A stretch of 64,000 nt of DNA from Paenibacillus vini (GTDB lineage: Bacteria; Bacillota; Bacilli; Paenibacillales; Paenibacillaceae), in contig NZ_BOSL01000010.1 of assembly GCF_018403325.1 (NCBI RefSeq), forward strand, positions 1,941 through 65,940, written 5' to 3'. The notes under the pieces were generated by a model. The model did no database searches. It had not been told where the DNA came from and saw only the letters and a program-made list of their open reading frames with translations. Shown piece after piece: positions 42,381 to 50,893 of this stretch (within the stretch, counting starts at the first letter, position 1; each line of letters begins with the position of its first letter). Made by a program: the position numbers and the translations under genes.

Positions 42381-44612
42381 TTAATCTACGGCCAATTCTT
42401 TGGCGACCAAAGACTCCTGATCGCGAATGTATTGAGGAATCGTTACGCGAACCTCCTTAAGCTCTCCCGAAAATATAAACGGAGATTCATAGTTGTCGCT
42501 TACCGGGGTTTGCGCGCTTTTACCGACCGAGAACACGCCCGGACCCGTAATATAAGCGACTTTCAGAATATCGCCTTCCCCGGCGAACAGTTGGTCCACA
42601 TACAGCTTTCCGGTTTGAGTCTCGGCGGAATAATCAAATCTTACCGTAACCGGCCCTACCGGCAATTCCTCGGCAGACACGATCACATAATGCTGTTCTC
42701 CGATAAAATTGTAATGGTAGACCAGACGATTGTTCTGCACATAAAAGGCAAAACCGCCGAATCTCCCGCCGCTCGCGAGAATGGCTCCCTCTTGGTCCGC
42801 CGAAGTCCGGACAAGATCCGCCTCAATGGAATGCGTCAGTCTTGGATTGAAGAGAACGTAATGATGGTACCCTTCCGTGCCCGGGTAGTATTTGTGGGTT
42901 ACAGCTTTCGGGCGCTGCCCTCCGCCGCTGAATTTCCCCAGTATGCCGCGGCCGTCGATAGGCAGCACTCCGTACAGTTCAGCTTCCTTCCACCATAATT
43001 GAATTAACTCCTTCAGCTTTTCCGGCTCGGACTGGGCAAGATCGTTATTTTCCGAAAAATCTTTATCCACATGGTAGAGCTCCCACTTGTCATCGTCGAA
43101 GGAGGTCCCCGGGATATGGTAGGTGACGGCTTTCCAGCCTTCATGATAAATGGCGCGATTGCCCAGCATCTCATAATATTGCGTCGTTCTCCGGCTCGGC
43201 TCCGACGGTTGCTCGAAGCTGTACGCCAGACTTACGCCTTCTATGGACTTCTGCTGGATGCCCTTCAATTCGGCAGGCGCCTGGATCTCCGCCAATTCCA
43301 GAATGGTAGGGACCACATCGATCGCATGATGATACTGACTGCGAATCCCGCCGGCATCCTTGATCTTATCCGGATACGAGATGATGAACGGGTCTTTGAC
43401 CCCTCCCGCATGAACGAAAGTCTTATACCATTTCAAAGGCGTGTTTCCGACCTGCGCCCACCCGATCGGATAATGATTGTATGCCTCGGGGGTTCCCAGC
43501 TTATCGATATGGACAATTTCCTGCTCCGCCTGCTCGGCTTCCCCGTTGAAATTTTTATACTCATTCCATGTACCTATTTGCTGTCCTTCCGGGCTGGCCC
43601 CATTATCGGAAACCAGGACAATAATCGTATTGTCGAATTGCCCGATTTCCCGGAGCGCATCCAGGAACCGGCCGATATGATAATCCGTATGATCGAGAAA
43701 ACCGGCGAACACCTCCTGCATTCTTGCAAATAACTGCCGTTCCGTCGGCGTTAAAGAATGCCATGGCTTGACTCCGGGATTGCGCGGAGGAAGCTGCGCG
43801 TTTTGCGGAATGATGCCGAGCTTCTTTTGCCGGCCGAACCATTGCTCGCGGGCAACGTCCCAACCTTGATCGTACTTGCCGGCGTATTTATCTATGAATT
43901 CCTTGGGCGCATGATGGGGGGCATGTGTCGCCCCGTATGCGAGATACAGAAAAAATGGTTTATCCGGCGCCGCGCTCTTCTGTTCACGGACATATTGAAT
44001 CGCCTTGTCGGTCAAATCCTCCGTTAAGTGATAGCCTTCCTCCGGTTGTTTCGGTTGGTCAATGTATTCATTTCCCGAAACCAGATCAGGGTTCCACTGG
44101 TTCGTCTCCCCTCCCAAAAACCCGTAATACCGTTCAAAGCCGCGAGATAACGGCCAATGCTCAAACGGCCCCGCCAATGATCTTTCTTCGGACGGAAGGA
44201 GATGCCATTTGCCTACAGCCAGCGTGCTGTATCCTTCTTCTTGTAAAATTTCGCTGAGCAGCGCCGTTTCTTTACTGACCCGTCCCCGCGAATTCGGAAA
44301 CCCGTTGTCGATATCGGCAAGGAATCCCATGCCTGCGGAATGATGGTTTCTTCCCGTCAGTAAGCAAGTACGGGTCGGGGAGCAGATGGCAGTCGTATGG
44401 AAGTTGGTATAGCGCAGTCCCCCGTTCGCCAGCTTATCGATATTCGGCGTCGAAATATCCGAACCGTAGCAGCCCAGATGCGAGTAGCCCGTATCGTCCA
44501 ATACGATATAGACTACATTCGGCGCTCCCTCCGGCGGGCGTTTCGGCTCGGGCCACCATGGCTTGCTGTCTTCGTAATACGGCTTAATTTCCCCTTGAAA
44601 CTCATTGGACAT
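42381..44612 (-). CDS. Type I arylsulfatase (cytoplasmic) with C-terminal extension
   Basis: The 743-residue enzyme matches the sulfatase domain of AtsA-like arylsulfatases: metal ligands in VYIVLDDTGYSHLGC (Asp39, Asp40), the modified cysteine motif Cys77-SPTR-TCLLTGR, His90, GKWHLLPS, and SDNGASPEG. Cys77 should be converted to formylglycine by the FGE of this cluster. No signal peptide is visible, so sulfate esters are hydrolysed after import through the SsuABC-like transporter. The last ~190 residues (from ~555) resemble a concanavalin-like beta-sandwich (FYVQNNRLVYHYNF...VRFDYSAE); about 530-560 residues is usual for AtsA. It is the first gene of a leader-controlled operon; GGAGCTGAG precedes the ATG. 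Confidence 0.95.
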   Translation of the reverse strand: MSNEFQGEIKPYYEDSKPWWPEPKRPPEGAPNVVYIVLDDTGYSHLGCYGSDISTPNIDKLANGGLRYTNFHTTAICSPTRTCLLTGRNHHSAGMGFLADIDNGFPNSRGRVSKETALLSEILQEEGYSTLAVGKWHLLPSEERSLAGPFEHWPLSRGFERYYGFLGGETNQWNPDLVSGNEYIDQPKQPEEGYHLTEDLTDKAIQYVREQKSAAPDKPFFLYLAYGATHAPHHAPKEFIDKYAGKYDQGWDVAREQWFGRQKKLGIIPQNAQLPPRNPGVKPWHSLTPTERQLFARMQEVFAGFLDHTDYHIGRFLDALREIGQFDNTIIVLVSDNGASPEGQQIGTWNEYKNFNGEAEQAEQEIVHIDKLGTPEAYNHYPIGWAQVGNTPLKWYKTFVHAGGVKDPFIISYPDKIKDAGGIRSQYHHAIDVVPTILELAEIQAPAELKGIQQKSIEGVSLAYSFEQPSEPSRRTTQYYEMLGNRAIYHEGWKAVTYHIPGTSFDDDKWELYHVDKDFSENNDLAQSEPEKLKELIQLWWKEAELYGVLPIDGRGILGKFSGGGQRPKAVTHKYYPGTEGYHHYVLFNPRLTHSIEADLVRTSADQEGAILASGGRFGGFAFYVQNNRLVYHYNFIGEQHYVIVSAEELPVGPVTVRFDYSAETQTGKLYVDQLFAGEGDILKVAYITGPGVFSVGKSAQTPVSDNYESPFIFSGELKEVRVTIPQYIRDQESLVAKELAVD

Positions 44613-44651
44613 GTTCTCAGCTCCTAATATGAATTGTTATCCAGCGCGCAC

Positions 44652-44714
44652 AAAAAAAGAGATTCAATAAGGAGGCGAGGCCTGCTTATTGAATCTCTGG
44701 TTAACCAGTCGATT
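44652..44714 (-). promoter_or_regulatory. Attenuator leader L3 (upstream of sulfatase operon)
   Basis: On the minus strand AATCGACT (44714-44707), mini-hairpin CTGG-TTAA-CCAG and AGAGATT (44698-44692) again overlap a terminator arm: AGAGATTCAATAAG pairs perfectly with CTTATTGAATCTCT (44671-44658) and runs into TTTTTT. It lies 40 nt before the sulfatase start codon. Confidence 0.78.
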
Positions 44715-44760
44715 TCACGGACGGCTATTCTTTTGTCGCAATGAACTTCTATTTGAATGA

Positions 44761-44790
44761 ATATTACCAGCTTGAAAGACGGCGTGTCAA
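44761..44790 (-). promoter_or_regulatory. Promoter of the sulfatase operon
   Basis: On the minus strand TTGACA (44790-44785), 18-bp spacer, TAATAT (44766-44761). The AT-rich segment 44791-44875 beyond it, with TTATTTTTATAGGAATAATT on the minus strand, may hold an upstream element or operator. Nothing else is recognised before the methyltransferase gene. Confidence 0.8.
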
Positions 44791-44962
44791 TTTATTTTCA
44801 ATTATTCCTATAAAAATAATATGTTTTATATTTGTTTATAGCGTAATCCTATCACCGTGATTCGAACTATATATTTCACCAATTATTGTTTCTGCGTAAT
44901 AATGGAATCAAGAAAAGTGAAAATGAATTAAAAATACGATACAGGCAAGGGAGGCTACCGTG

Positions 44963-45736
44963 ATGGCGGAAAGCAAGCAAGTTTGGCAGCCCGGATTGTA
45001 TGATGACAAGCTGGGCTTTGTATCGGAATACGGCAAGGACGTTGTGGAACTGCTTCAGGCCCGGACCGGAGAACGAATTCTCGATTTGGGCTGCGGCACG
45101 GGGGACCTGACTTACGAAATCTCGAAAACCGGGGCGGAAGTGTTCGGCATGGACCTTTCGGCACCGATGATTGAACAAGCTCGTCAAAAATACCCGTCGC
45201 TCGACTTTCGTGTCGATAACGCCGAAAGCTTTGAACTGGATTTCCCGGCGGACGCCGTGTTCTCCAACGCCGCGCTTCATTGGATAAAGGATGCGCAAGG
45301 CGCAGCCGCCTCCGTTTGGAACGCGCTGAAACCCGGAGGACGCTTCGTCGCCGAATTTGGCGGCAAGGGTAACGTAGATGTAATAATTCGTAGTCTGTCC
45401 GCCGTATTGGAGAAAGACTACGGCGTGGCTGCCGGACCGTTAAATCCTTGGTACTTTCCGAGCTTGGCCGAATACAGCGCTTTGCTTGAGGAGCTAGGGT
45501 TCCGGGTCATTTATGCTGCGCATTTCGACCGGCCCACCAAGCTGGGAGAAGGCGAAGACGGTTTGTCCCACTGGCTGAAGGGATTCGCCGAGGACTCCTT
45601 CTTGGCTTCCTTTGATGAGGCTGAAAAACTGGCCATTCTTCAAAAAACAGCCGGTTTGGCACGAAGCGAACTGTTCAAGGAGGGCTGCTGGTTCGCCGAT
45701 TACGTCCGCCTTCGCGTTGTGGCGGTAAAGCCATAA
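44963..45736 (+). CDS. Class I SAM-dependent methyltransferase
   Basis: The 257-residue protein has a Rossmann methyltransferase core with motif I ILDLGCGTGDLTYEI (residues ~38-52), the acidic motif VFGMDLSAPMIEQA and the motif IV region AVFSNAALHWIKD, as in trans-aconitate 2-methyltransferase-like enzymes. The substrate is unknown. ATG 44963 was preferred over the GTG three bases earlier because GGGAGG is then spaced 8 nt away. It is a single-gene unit ending at a strong bidirectional terminator; it is divergent from the sulfatase operon, but no functional link is evident. Confidence 0.88.
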   Translation: MAESKQVWQPGLYDDKLGFVSEYGKDVVELLQARTGERILDLGCGTGDLTYEISKTGAEVFGMDLSAPMIEQARQKYPSLDFRVDNAESFELDFPADAVFSNAALHWIKDAQGAAASVWNALKPGGRFVAEFGGKGNVDVIIRSLSAVLEKDYGVAAGPLNPWYFPSLAEYSALLEELGFRVIYAAHFDRPTKLGEGEDGLSHWLKGFAEDSFLASFDEAEKLAILQKTAGLARSELFKEGCWFADYVRLRVVAVKP

Positions 45737-45762
45737 TGAATAAACGATTCCTTGACTTCAAT

Positions 45763-45800
45763 AAAAAAGGCCGTTCTGCGGGATGCAGAACGGCCTTTTT
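45763..45800. terminator. Bidirectional terminator
   Basis: AAAAAAGGCCGTTCTGC pairs with GCAGAACGGCCTTTTT, serving the methyltransferase (plus) and GDSL esterase (minus) genes. Confidence 0.95.
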
Positions 45801-45813
45801 ACCGAGTTAGAAA

Positions 45814-47118
45814 TTATAAATTAATGAATGCCGTTTTTAACTTCGGACTGAATTGAACATCCAATCCCAAACCGGTTGCAAGTAGGGCTAGTGGAACATA
45901 CGTCTTTTGTTCCTTTCCGACTTTGTGCAGAAATGCAGGTGCTGCCGTATCTACCTTGATTCCGTCCGCAGTGATTTGCTTCGCGCCAACCGGGATGACC
46001 ACGGTCCGTCCCGCATACGTAATCGTTGCCGTACCGGCTTTAGAGTCCCAACGCGACTGGCCGCCGATAGCATCCGTAATATCCTTCAGGGCGACAAAGG
46101 TCTGTCCGTTCTTAACCACCGGGGCATAAGGAGTGGATAACTCTTTTCCTTTAACGACAATTGAAATAGGAGTTTGTCCGGATTTCGCCGCTGTTTCCTG
46201 ATAACTTCCCCAAATATTCTGGGACATGACCTTGGCGATGGCTTCATAGCCCGACTGATTGGGATGTACATCTTCATTAAAGATATGCGTCAGCGACAAT
46301 TCTTTACCGATAAAAGTCTCGGCCACATGCGCCGCCTTAACCTTTTTGCCATCTGCGTTAAACTGGCTTACCATCTCATCCACGGTAGAGGTGAAGCTTC
46401 CCGATACCTTGGTCAGCTCTTCGTAAAGCGCCGCTCCGGCCACTTTAGGAACCGGTTGATACTGGTCGGCCAGAACAATTTGCGCGTTCGGATTGATTTC
46501 CGTCAGAATCGAGACCACTTGCTGTACATTCGACTTGTATGTATTCAGCAATTCTGCAGCCTTGGCCTTAAGCTCATCATTCGTCAGGCCTTTCGCTTCC
46601 GTCAAAAGCGCGGAGACGTCGTTCCCGCCGATCGTAATTGTGATTACATCCGCCTGTTCAAGTTTGGTCTTGGCGTTAGGCACGCCGGAAGCGAATTCCG
46701 GAAGGCGCGGATCGCGAAGCCCTTCCTGGATATACCCTGCAGCGATTGCCTTACCTTCTTTGATGGCCGTGACGTAGTTGAATAATCCGCTTGTTTTCAA
46801 TCCTAAAATCCCGTAATTGACGACCTCGGCCCGGCCATGGAACAAAGCCTGCTCCTTCAACCGGTCGACATATCCGTAAGGTACGGCATTCTCGGCCATG
46901 CCCGGCTCATATCCGGCCGTAATGGAGTCGCCCAGCGCCACGATCAATTGGCTCGCCGGAATCGTCGGAGCGCTCTGCGTTGCCGGATTCCCCGGCGTAC
47001 TTGCATCATTCTGAGCAGGTGCCGCCAGCGCCGACGCTCCACTCCCCAGCACCAGGGCGGCTGCCAGCATCCCCGATACCAGAACCCGGCTCCTATTTTT
47101 TAACTTATAATTATTCAT
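45814..47118 (-). CDS. Secreted GDSL/SGNH lipase-esterase with C-terminal stalk domain
   Basis: The 434-residue protein starts at ATG 47118 (AAGGAGTGTGTGT). It has a signal peptide (NRSRVLVSGMLAAALVLG...ALA), a short Pro/Thr/Ser linker, an SGNH hydrolase domain (~50-305) with nucleophile block ALGDSITAGY, oxyanion Gly in YGILGLKTSG, Asn in TIGGNDVS and the catalytic Asp-x-x-His in NEDVHPNQSGY, then a copper amine oxidase N-terminal-like domain (~320-434; VALKDITDAIGGQSRWD). It probably acts on acyl esters outside the cell or in the wall. The same stalk domain occurs in two other secreted proteins in this window. Confidence 0.92.
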   Translation of the reverse strand: MNNYKLKNRSRVLVSGMLAAALVLGSGASALAAPAQNDASTPGNPATQSAPTIPASQLIVALGDSITAGYEPGMAENAVPYGYVDRLKEQALFHGRAEVVNYGILGLKTSGLFNYVTAIKEGKAIAAGYIQEGLRDPRLPEFASGVPNAKTKLEQADVITITIGGNDVSALLTEAKGLTNDELKAKAAELLNTYKSNVQQVVSILTEINPNAQIVLADQYQPVPKVAGAALYEELTKVSGSFTSTVDEMVSQFNADGKKVKAAHVAETFIGKELSLTHIFNEDVHPNQSGYEAIAKVMSQNIWGSYQETAAKSGQTPISIVVKGKELSTPYAPVVKNGQTFVALKDITDAIGGQSRWDSKAGTATITYAGRTVVIPVGAKQITADGIKVDTAAPAFLHKVGKEQKTYVPLALLATGLGLDVQFSPKLKTAFINL

Positions 47119-47134
47119 ACACACACTCCTTCTA

Positions 47135-47170
47135 TAAAAATAATAAAGCACCCCGATTTACTCGGGGCAC
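47135..47170 (-). terminator. Terminator after the small charged ORF
   Basis: On the minus strand GTGCCCCGA pairs with TCGGGGTGC around GTAAA, followed by TTTATTATTTTTA. It separates the 90-codon gene from the GDSL gene. Confidence 0.85.
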
Positions 47171-47184
47171 CCCCGTGGTCAATC

Positions 47185-47457
47185 TTATTCCTGATCCGGG
47201 TCCGGTTTCTGTCCCCGTCCCTTATCGCTATGCTCCGTTTTCTTCAAATAATCATCATAGCGGCCGTCGATTTCCTTGGCCATACTGCGATATTTGCGCG
47301 TCTCTTCCACTATCGGGTCAAGCGTGGTCTGCACCCGGATTTCATATCGGGGAGATAACCGTCTCCGCTCCTCTTCCCGGCGTTCTTCCTCGCTGCCGTA
47401 CTCTTGCTCCGTCAACAATTCACTGAGTTCTCTTTCGAGTTCCTTATTGTCGCTCAT
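47185..47457 (-). CDS. Small highly charged protein of unknown function
   Basis: This 90-residue protein is not recognised. It has an acidic/basic N-terminal half with a predicted coiled coil (ELERELSELL...EEERREEERRR), a middle segment (RYEIRVQTTLDPIVEETRKY) and a polar tail rich in Asp, Lys and Pro. There is no signal peptide, membrane segment or cysteine. A good ribosome site (GGAGGGAGTGTCC) and its own terminator support a real gene. Confidence 0.7.
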   Translation of the reverse strand: MSDNKELERELSELLTEQEYGSEEERREEERRRLSPRYEIRVQTTLDPIVEETRKYRSMAKEIDGRYDDYLKKTEHSDKGRGQKPDPDQE

Positions 47458-47520
47458 CTAATGGACACTCCCTCCGGTTAAAATGGATGATGAGAAGCCC
47501 TTACCTGAACCTAATCGAAT

Positions 47521-48390
47521 CTAGCAACCCGTGGCTCCAGCCGCCTTAATGGCAGCCAGCAGCTGATCCTGGATTTTGCCGTTGCTTGCGATCAGATTCC
47601 GGACTCCGATGTCATAAGGATGGCCTGTGGTATCCGTCACTATTCCGCCGGATTCCGCAACCATCAGAGCCCCCGCCGCCGAATCCCAGGCGCTGAGATT
47701 CACCTCATAGTAACCGCTGAGCCGGCCGGCGGCCACATACGCGAGATGCAGTGCGGCCGATCCCCCGGCACGGAGGCTGCGGGTTTGTTCCGACAATGCC
47801 GTGATCCCCTTTAGATTGATCGGCGCCGCGACCTTGCGGTCGGGATTAAAGCCGACGGCGATGACGCTATCCGCCAATGCCGACTCTTGGGATACCCGGG
47901 TCGGATTGCCGTGCATATATGCTCCTTTACCCTTTTCCGCCACGAACATTTCATCCCGGGTCGGATCGTAGATAACCCCGATGATCACATCCCCTTTATA
48001 GGCAAGGGCAATGGATACGCAGAAGAAAGGGAAACCTTGTACAAAGTTGGTCGTCCCGTCTATCGGATCGATAATCCATAAGTATTCGGCGCTCTTGGCT
48101 TCAGTAACAGCCGCCGCCGATGCCTCGGCTCCCGGAGCCACTCCTTCTTCTCCCAATATTTCATGGTCGGGAAAATGGGTATGAATCAGTTTGCGGATCA
48201 TCGCTTCCGCGCCCTTGTCCACATCGGTGACCAGGTCCTGAGGGGAAAACTTCGTGTTCAAGTCTTTAACCATGCCTAATCGGCTCTTAATCCATTCCCC
48301 CGCCTTGGCCGCGCAATTGATCGCTACGGCCATCGGACTTTTACTGCCTACAACATAAGGAATACTAGGTTTGGATTCCAATGGTTTCAC
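47521..48390 (-). CDS. Inositol monophosphatase family phosphatase
   Basis: The 289-residue protein has the metal-dependent phosphatase motifs of the IMPase/SuhB family: ILGEEG, WIIDPIDGTTNFVQGFP and the late SAWDSAAGALMVAESGG. It hydrolyses a phosphate ester such as inositol 1-phosphate, NADP or 3'-phosphoadenosine 5'-phosphate (CysQ-like members); the motif set does not decide. Start uncertainty: GTG 48390 gives 289 residues but its ribosome site is weak (GAAAGTAGT); ATG 48333 would give 270 and is closer to the usual length. Confidence 0.88.
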   Translation of the reverse strand: MKPLESKPSIPYVVGSKSPMAVAINCAAKAGEWIKSRLGMVKDLNTKFSPQDLVTDVDKGAEAMIRKLIHTHFPDHEILGEEGVAPGAEASAAAVTEAKSAEYLWIIDPIDGTTNFVQGFPFFCVSIALAYKGDVIIGVIYDPTRDEMFVAEKGKGAYMHGNPTRVSQESALADSVIAVGFNPDRKVAAPINLKGITALSEQTRSLRAGGSAALHLAYVAAGRLSGYYEVNLSAWDSAAGALMVAESGGIVTDTTGHPYDIGVRNLIASNGKIQDQLLAAIKAAGATGC

Positions 48391-48556
48391 ACTACTTTCT
48401 TAATATTTTCTGATTTTTACGTATTCATTGTTCATCGCTCTATCAATCTTGCAAAATTTCCCTTTTTCAAACTATACGCCACCCGGTGCGCAAAGTTGCG
48501 CCTTTTCCGCCGTTCTCCAAGGAAACGGGCAGCCTGTCCGGACTACGTTATTTCAT

Positions 48557-48613
48557 ATATAAAAAGTCCGTACCCGGCTTGCCTTGATTCGGCGGCACCG
48601 GAAACGAACTTTT
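48557..48613 (-). terminator. Probable terminator after fabI
   Basis: On the minus strand AAAAGTTCGTTTCCGG pairs imperfectly with GCCGGGTACGGACTTTT across a long loop, with a TTTTTATAT tail. It lies 19 nt past the fabI stop. Confidence 0.6.
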
Positions 48614-48631
48614 CAGATTCTTGCAGACTGG

Positions 48632-49402
48632 TTATGCGCCGACGATATTATAACCGCCGTCGACATAAATGACTTCGCCGGTAATGCCGCGTGACAAATG
48701 GCTAAGCAGGAACATCGCGGTGTCGCCCACTTCCGCCGTCTCCGTCGTTTTGCGCAGAGGTGCTTTTTCCTCAACCTGCTTCAGGATGGAATTGAAATCG
48801 CTGATGCCTTTAGCCGCCAGCGTCCGGATCGGACCCGCGGAAATCGCATTGACCCGGATGTTTCTCGGACCAAGGTCGTTAGCCAGATAGCGGACGGAAG
48901 ACTCCAGTGCCGCCTTTGCTACGCCCATGACATTGTAATTGCGCATCACGCGCTCCGCGCCCATATAAGTCATGGTCATAATGCTTCCGCCTTCAGTCAT
49001 CAGCTGAGACAGGCGTTGCGATACGGCCACGAGCGAATATACGCTGATATCGTTGGCCAGTGCAAAGCCTTCGCGGGAAGTGTCCAGGAACTCGCCGGCC
49101 AAATCCTCAGCCTTGGCAAAAGCGATGCTGTGCACCAGACCATGTAATACGCCGAATTCGGCGCGCAGCGTGTCCGCCAGCTTGTCGATTTCTTCGTCGA
49201 CTGTCACATTGCAAGGGAGAATGAGCGAATTCGGAAGGGTCTCCGCCAGCTTGCGCACTCGCCCCTCCACACGCTCGCTTTCGTATGTAAACGCTAGACG
49301 GGCACCTTGTGCCGCCAAACTTTGGGCAATCGCCCAGGCAATGCTGCGGTCATTGGCCACGCCCATGACAATAATATTCTTTCCAGCCAACAAATCTCCC
49401 AT
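48632..49402 (-). CDS. fabI: Enoyl-[acyl-carrier-protein] reductase (NADH)
   Basis: The 256-residue short-chain dehydrogenase-type enzyme is a standard FabI: GVANDRSIAWAIAQSLAAQGA at the NAD site, SIAFAK, the catalytic Tyr and Lys in TYMGAERVMRNYNVMGVAKAALES (Tyr-x6-Lys), ISAGPIRTLAAKGI and the end GEVIYVDGGYNI. It catalyses the last reduction of fatty-acid elongation. The start ATG has AAGGAGGCC upstream. It is a single-gene unit with a terminator. Confidence 0.97.
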   Translation of the reverse strand: MGDLLAGKNIIVMGVANDRSIAWAIAQSLAAQGARLAFTYESERVEGRVRKLAETLPNSLILPCNVTVDEEIDKLADTLRAEFGVLHGLVHSIAFAKAEDLAGEFLDTSREGFALANDISVYSLVAVSQRLSQLMTEGGSIMTMTYMGAERVMRNYNVMGVAKAALESSVRYLANDLGPRNIRVNAISAGPIRTLAAKGISDFNSILKQVEEKAPLRKTTETAEVGDTAMFLLSHLSRGITGEVIYVDGGYNIVGA

Positions 49403-49491
49403 GTTTAAAGGCCTCCTTAAAATAATCCGGTATCGTTTTGTTCAACTTACCTTATTTCCCCATTAATTTCAAGAACCAAAGGCCCAGTAGA

Positions 49492-50496
49492 TCATGGCTG
49501 AATGCGAACGCTGGCCCCATCCAGAATTTCTACACCCTCTTCTGCATATCGGGCGAGGTCTTCCATTAAAGCAAACAGAGCTCCATCCTTCAGCTTGGCT
49601 TCAAGCATCACGTCAACCCGCTCCGTCCCTTTGGCGGCGATCTTCCGAAGGAAGTCAAGCAATGGGGCCGCGATCACATGATCGGCATGACCGCGGGGAT
49701 CGCTTACGCTCTTGGGACTGGAAGCGTGAATCTTTGGCGGCAGAGGATCCCCCGCCGGGGAACCCGCCTGAGCAAACGGGCTTGTCCAAGTTTGCAGAAT
49801 GCGCGGCCATAAATCAGCGGCGTCCTCGCCCGTGTTGTTCACCCAGTGATGGTGAATATCCAGCACCATCGGAAGGCCGAGCGCTTCACAAATCTCCAGC
49901 GTCTCCAGGGCATTGAACGTTTTGTCATCGTTCTCCACGGTCAGCCTCTGTTTGAAGTCGTCGGGCAAAGCCGAAACATTGTCTTTAAAGCGCGCTCCGG
50001 CGGAAGGCTTGTCCCCATAAGCCCCGCCCACATGGATATTGTTCTTGGCCCGGCCGTCCAGCCCCATCGCTTCCAGCATGTTCACGTGATACTGCAAATC
50101 CCTCACCGAGCTCAGCAGCACTTCCGGTCTAGGTGTACTGAGTACGGTGAAATGATCCGGATGAAACGAAACGCGAAGTCCGTGTGTCTTCACATAATCG
50201 CCGACTTCGGCAAACGGCTCCCGAAGCGCTTCGAAAGGATCCCAGTCCGCAAGGGCTTCATGAGTGGCCAATGGAATGAGCTTTGAGGAAAAGCGGTATA
50301 CATGAATGCCGCTCGCTGCATTATGCCGTAGCAACCGCAGTGAATTGTGCAGGTTCTCTGCGGCGATCGATTCGAGCCGGCGTACTGCCGCCTCGCGGTC
50401 CGACAGGCCGCTGAACGTCTTGAACGTCATGGTCCGGGATGGCGAAGCATTTGCCACCACCGTGGACATCGCGACATAGCCGAACCGGACGATCAC
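49492..50496 (-). CDS. uvsE: UV DNA damage endonuclease
   Basis: The 334-residue protein matches UvdE/UvsE: VRFGYVAMS at the start, RLLRHNAASGIHVYRFSSKLIPLATH, GLRVSFHPDHFTVL, TVENDDKTF, and VLDIHHHWVNN, giving the TIM-barrel metal site His/Glu residues. It nicks DNA 5' of pyrimidine dimers and abasic lesions. The start is GTG 50496, whose GTGA overlaps the stop of the upstream small gene, so the two are translationally coupled. Confidence 0.95.
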   Translation of the reverse strand: MIVRFGYVAMSTVVANASPSRTMTFKTFSGLSDREAAVRRLESIAAENLHNSLRLLRHNAASGIHVYRFSSKLIPLATHEALADWDPFEALREPFAEVGDYVKTHGLRVSFHPDHFTVLSTPRPEVLLSSVRDLQYHVNMLEAMGLDGRAKNNIHVGGAYGDKPSAGARFKDNVSALPDDFKQRLTVENDDKTFNALETLEICEALGLPMVLDIHHHWVNNTGEDAADLWPRILQTWTSPFAQAGSPAGDPLPPKIHASSPKSVSDPRGHADHVIAAPLLDFLRKIAAKGTERVDVMLEAKLKDGALFALMEDLARYAEEGVEILDGASVRIQP

Positions 50497-50816
50497 TTGG
50501 ATCCGGCTTCCCCGAAGAACATCTCATGGGCGAGCGCCGTCTGAACGGCGGATTCTTCGTCCGTCAGCGGGCGGATCAGATCCAGCTCCACCGCCGTAAC
50601 CTCTTCGCCGTTAAAGTTGATCTCGGCCACGCAGGCCGTGATCTTCACGATCGCCACAGCCTTGTTGTCGGGCGTATAAGCAATTACCTTCTGGCCCGTC
50701 GGGAAAATGCGAAGGCCTTGCTTCCGCATTTTCCCGCGTCCGTATTCCATCAGGTCGAACAGTTCTTGCTCATTTTTAAATTTGCATACCGAATTGAATT
50801 CCGTTTGAAAACCCAT
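50493..50816 (-). CDS. Conserved-looking small protein of unknown function upstream of uvsE
   Basis: The 107-residue soluble protein (MGFQTEFNSVCKFKNEQELF...) is not assigned to a family by eye. It contains an alternating beta-type segment (KVIAYTPDNKAVAIVKITACVAEINFNGEEVTAVELDLIRPLT) and an alpha-helical end; there is no catalytic motif. AAGGAAAGGAAG lies upstream of the ATG. Its 4-nt overlap with uvsE suggests a role connected with repair or simple co-expression. Confidence 0.8.
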   Translation of the reverse strand: MGFQTEFNSVCKFKNEQELFDLMEYGRGKMRKQGLRIFPTGQKVIAYTPDNKAVAIVKITACVAEINFNGEEVTAVELDLIRPLTDEESAVQTALAHEMFFGEAGSK

Positions 50817-50893
50817 CGTCTCTACTTCCTTTCCTTCTTGCAGTTTTGGAGATCTGGAGTTTGACGTATCGGACGAATCGGATCGGGCTTGCG

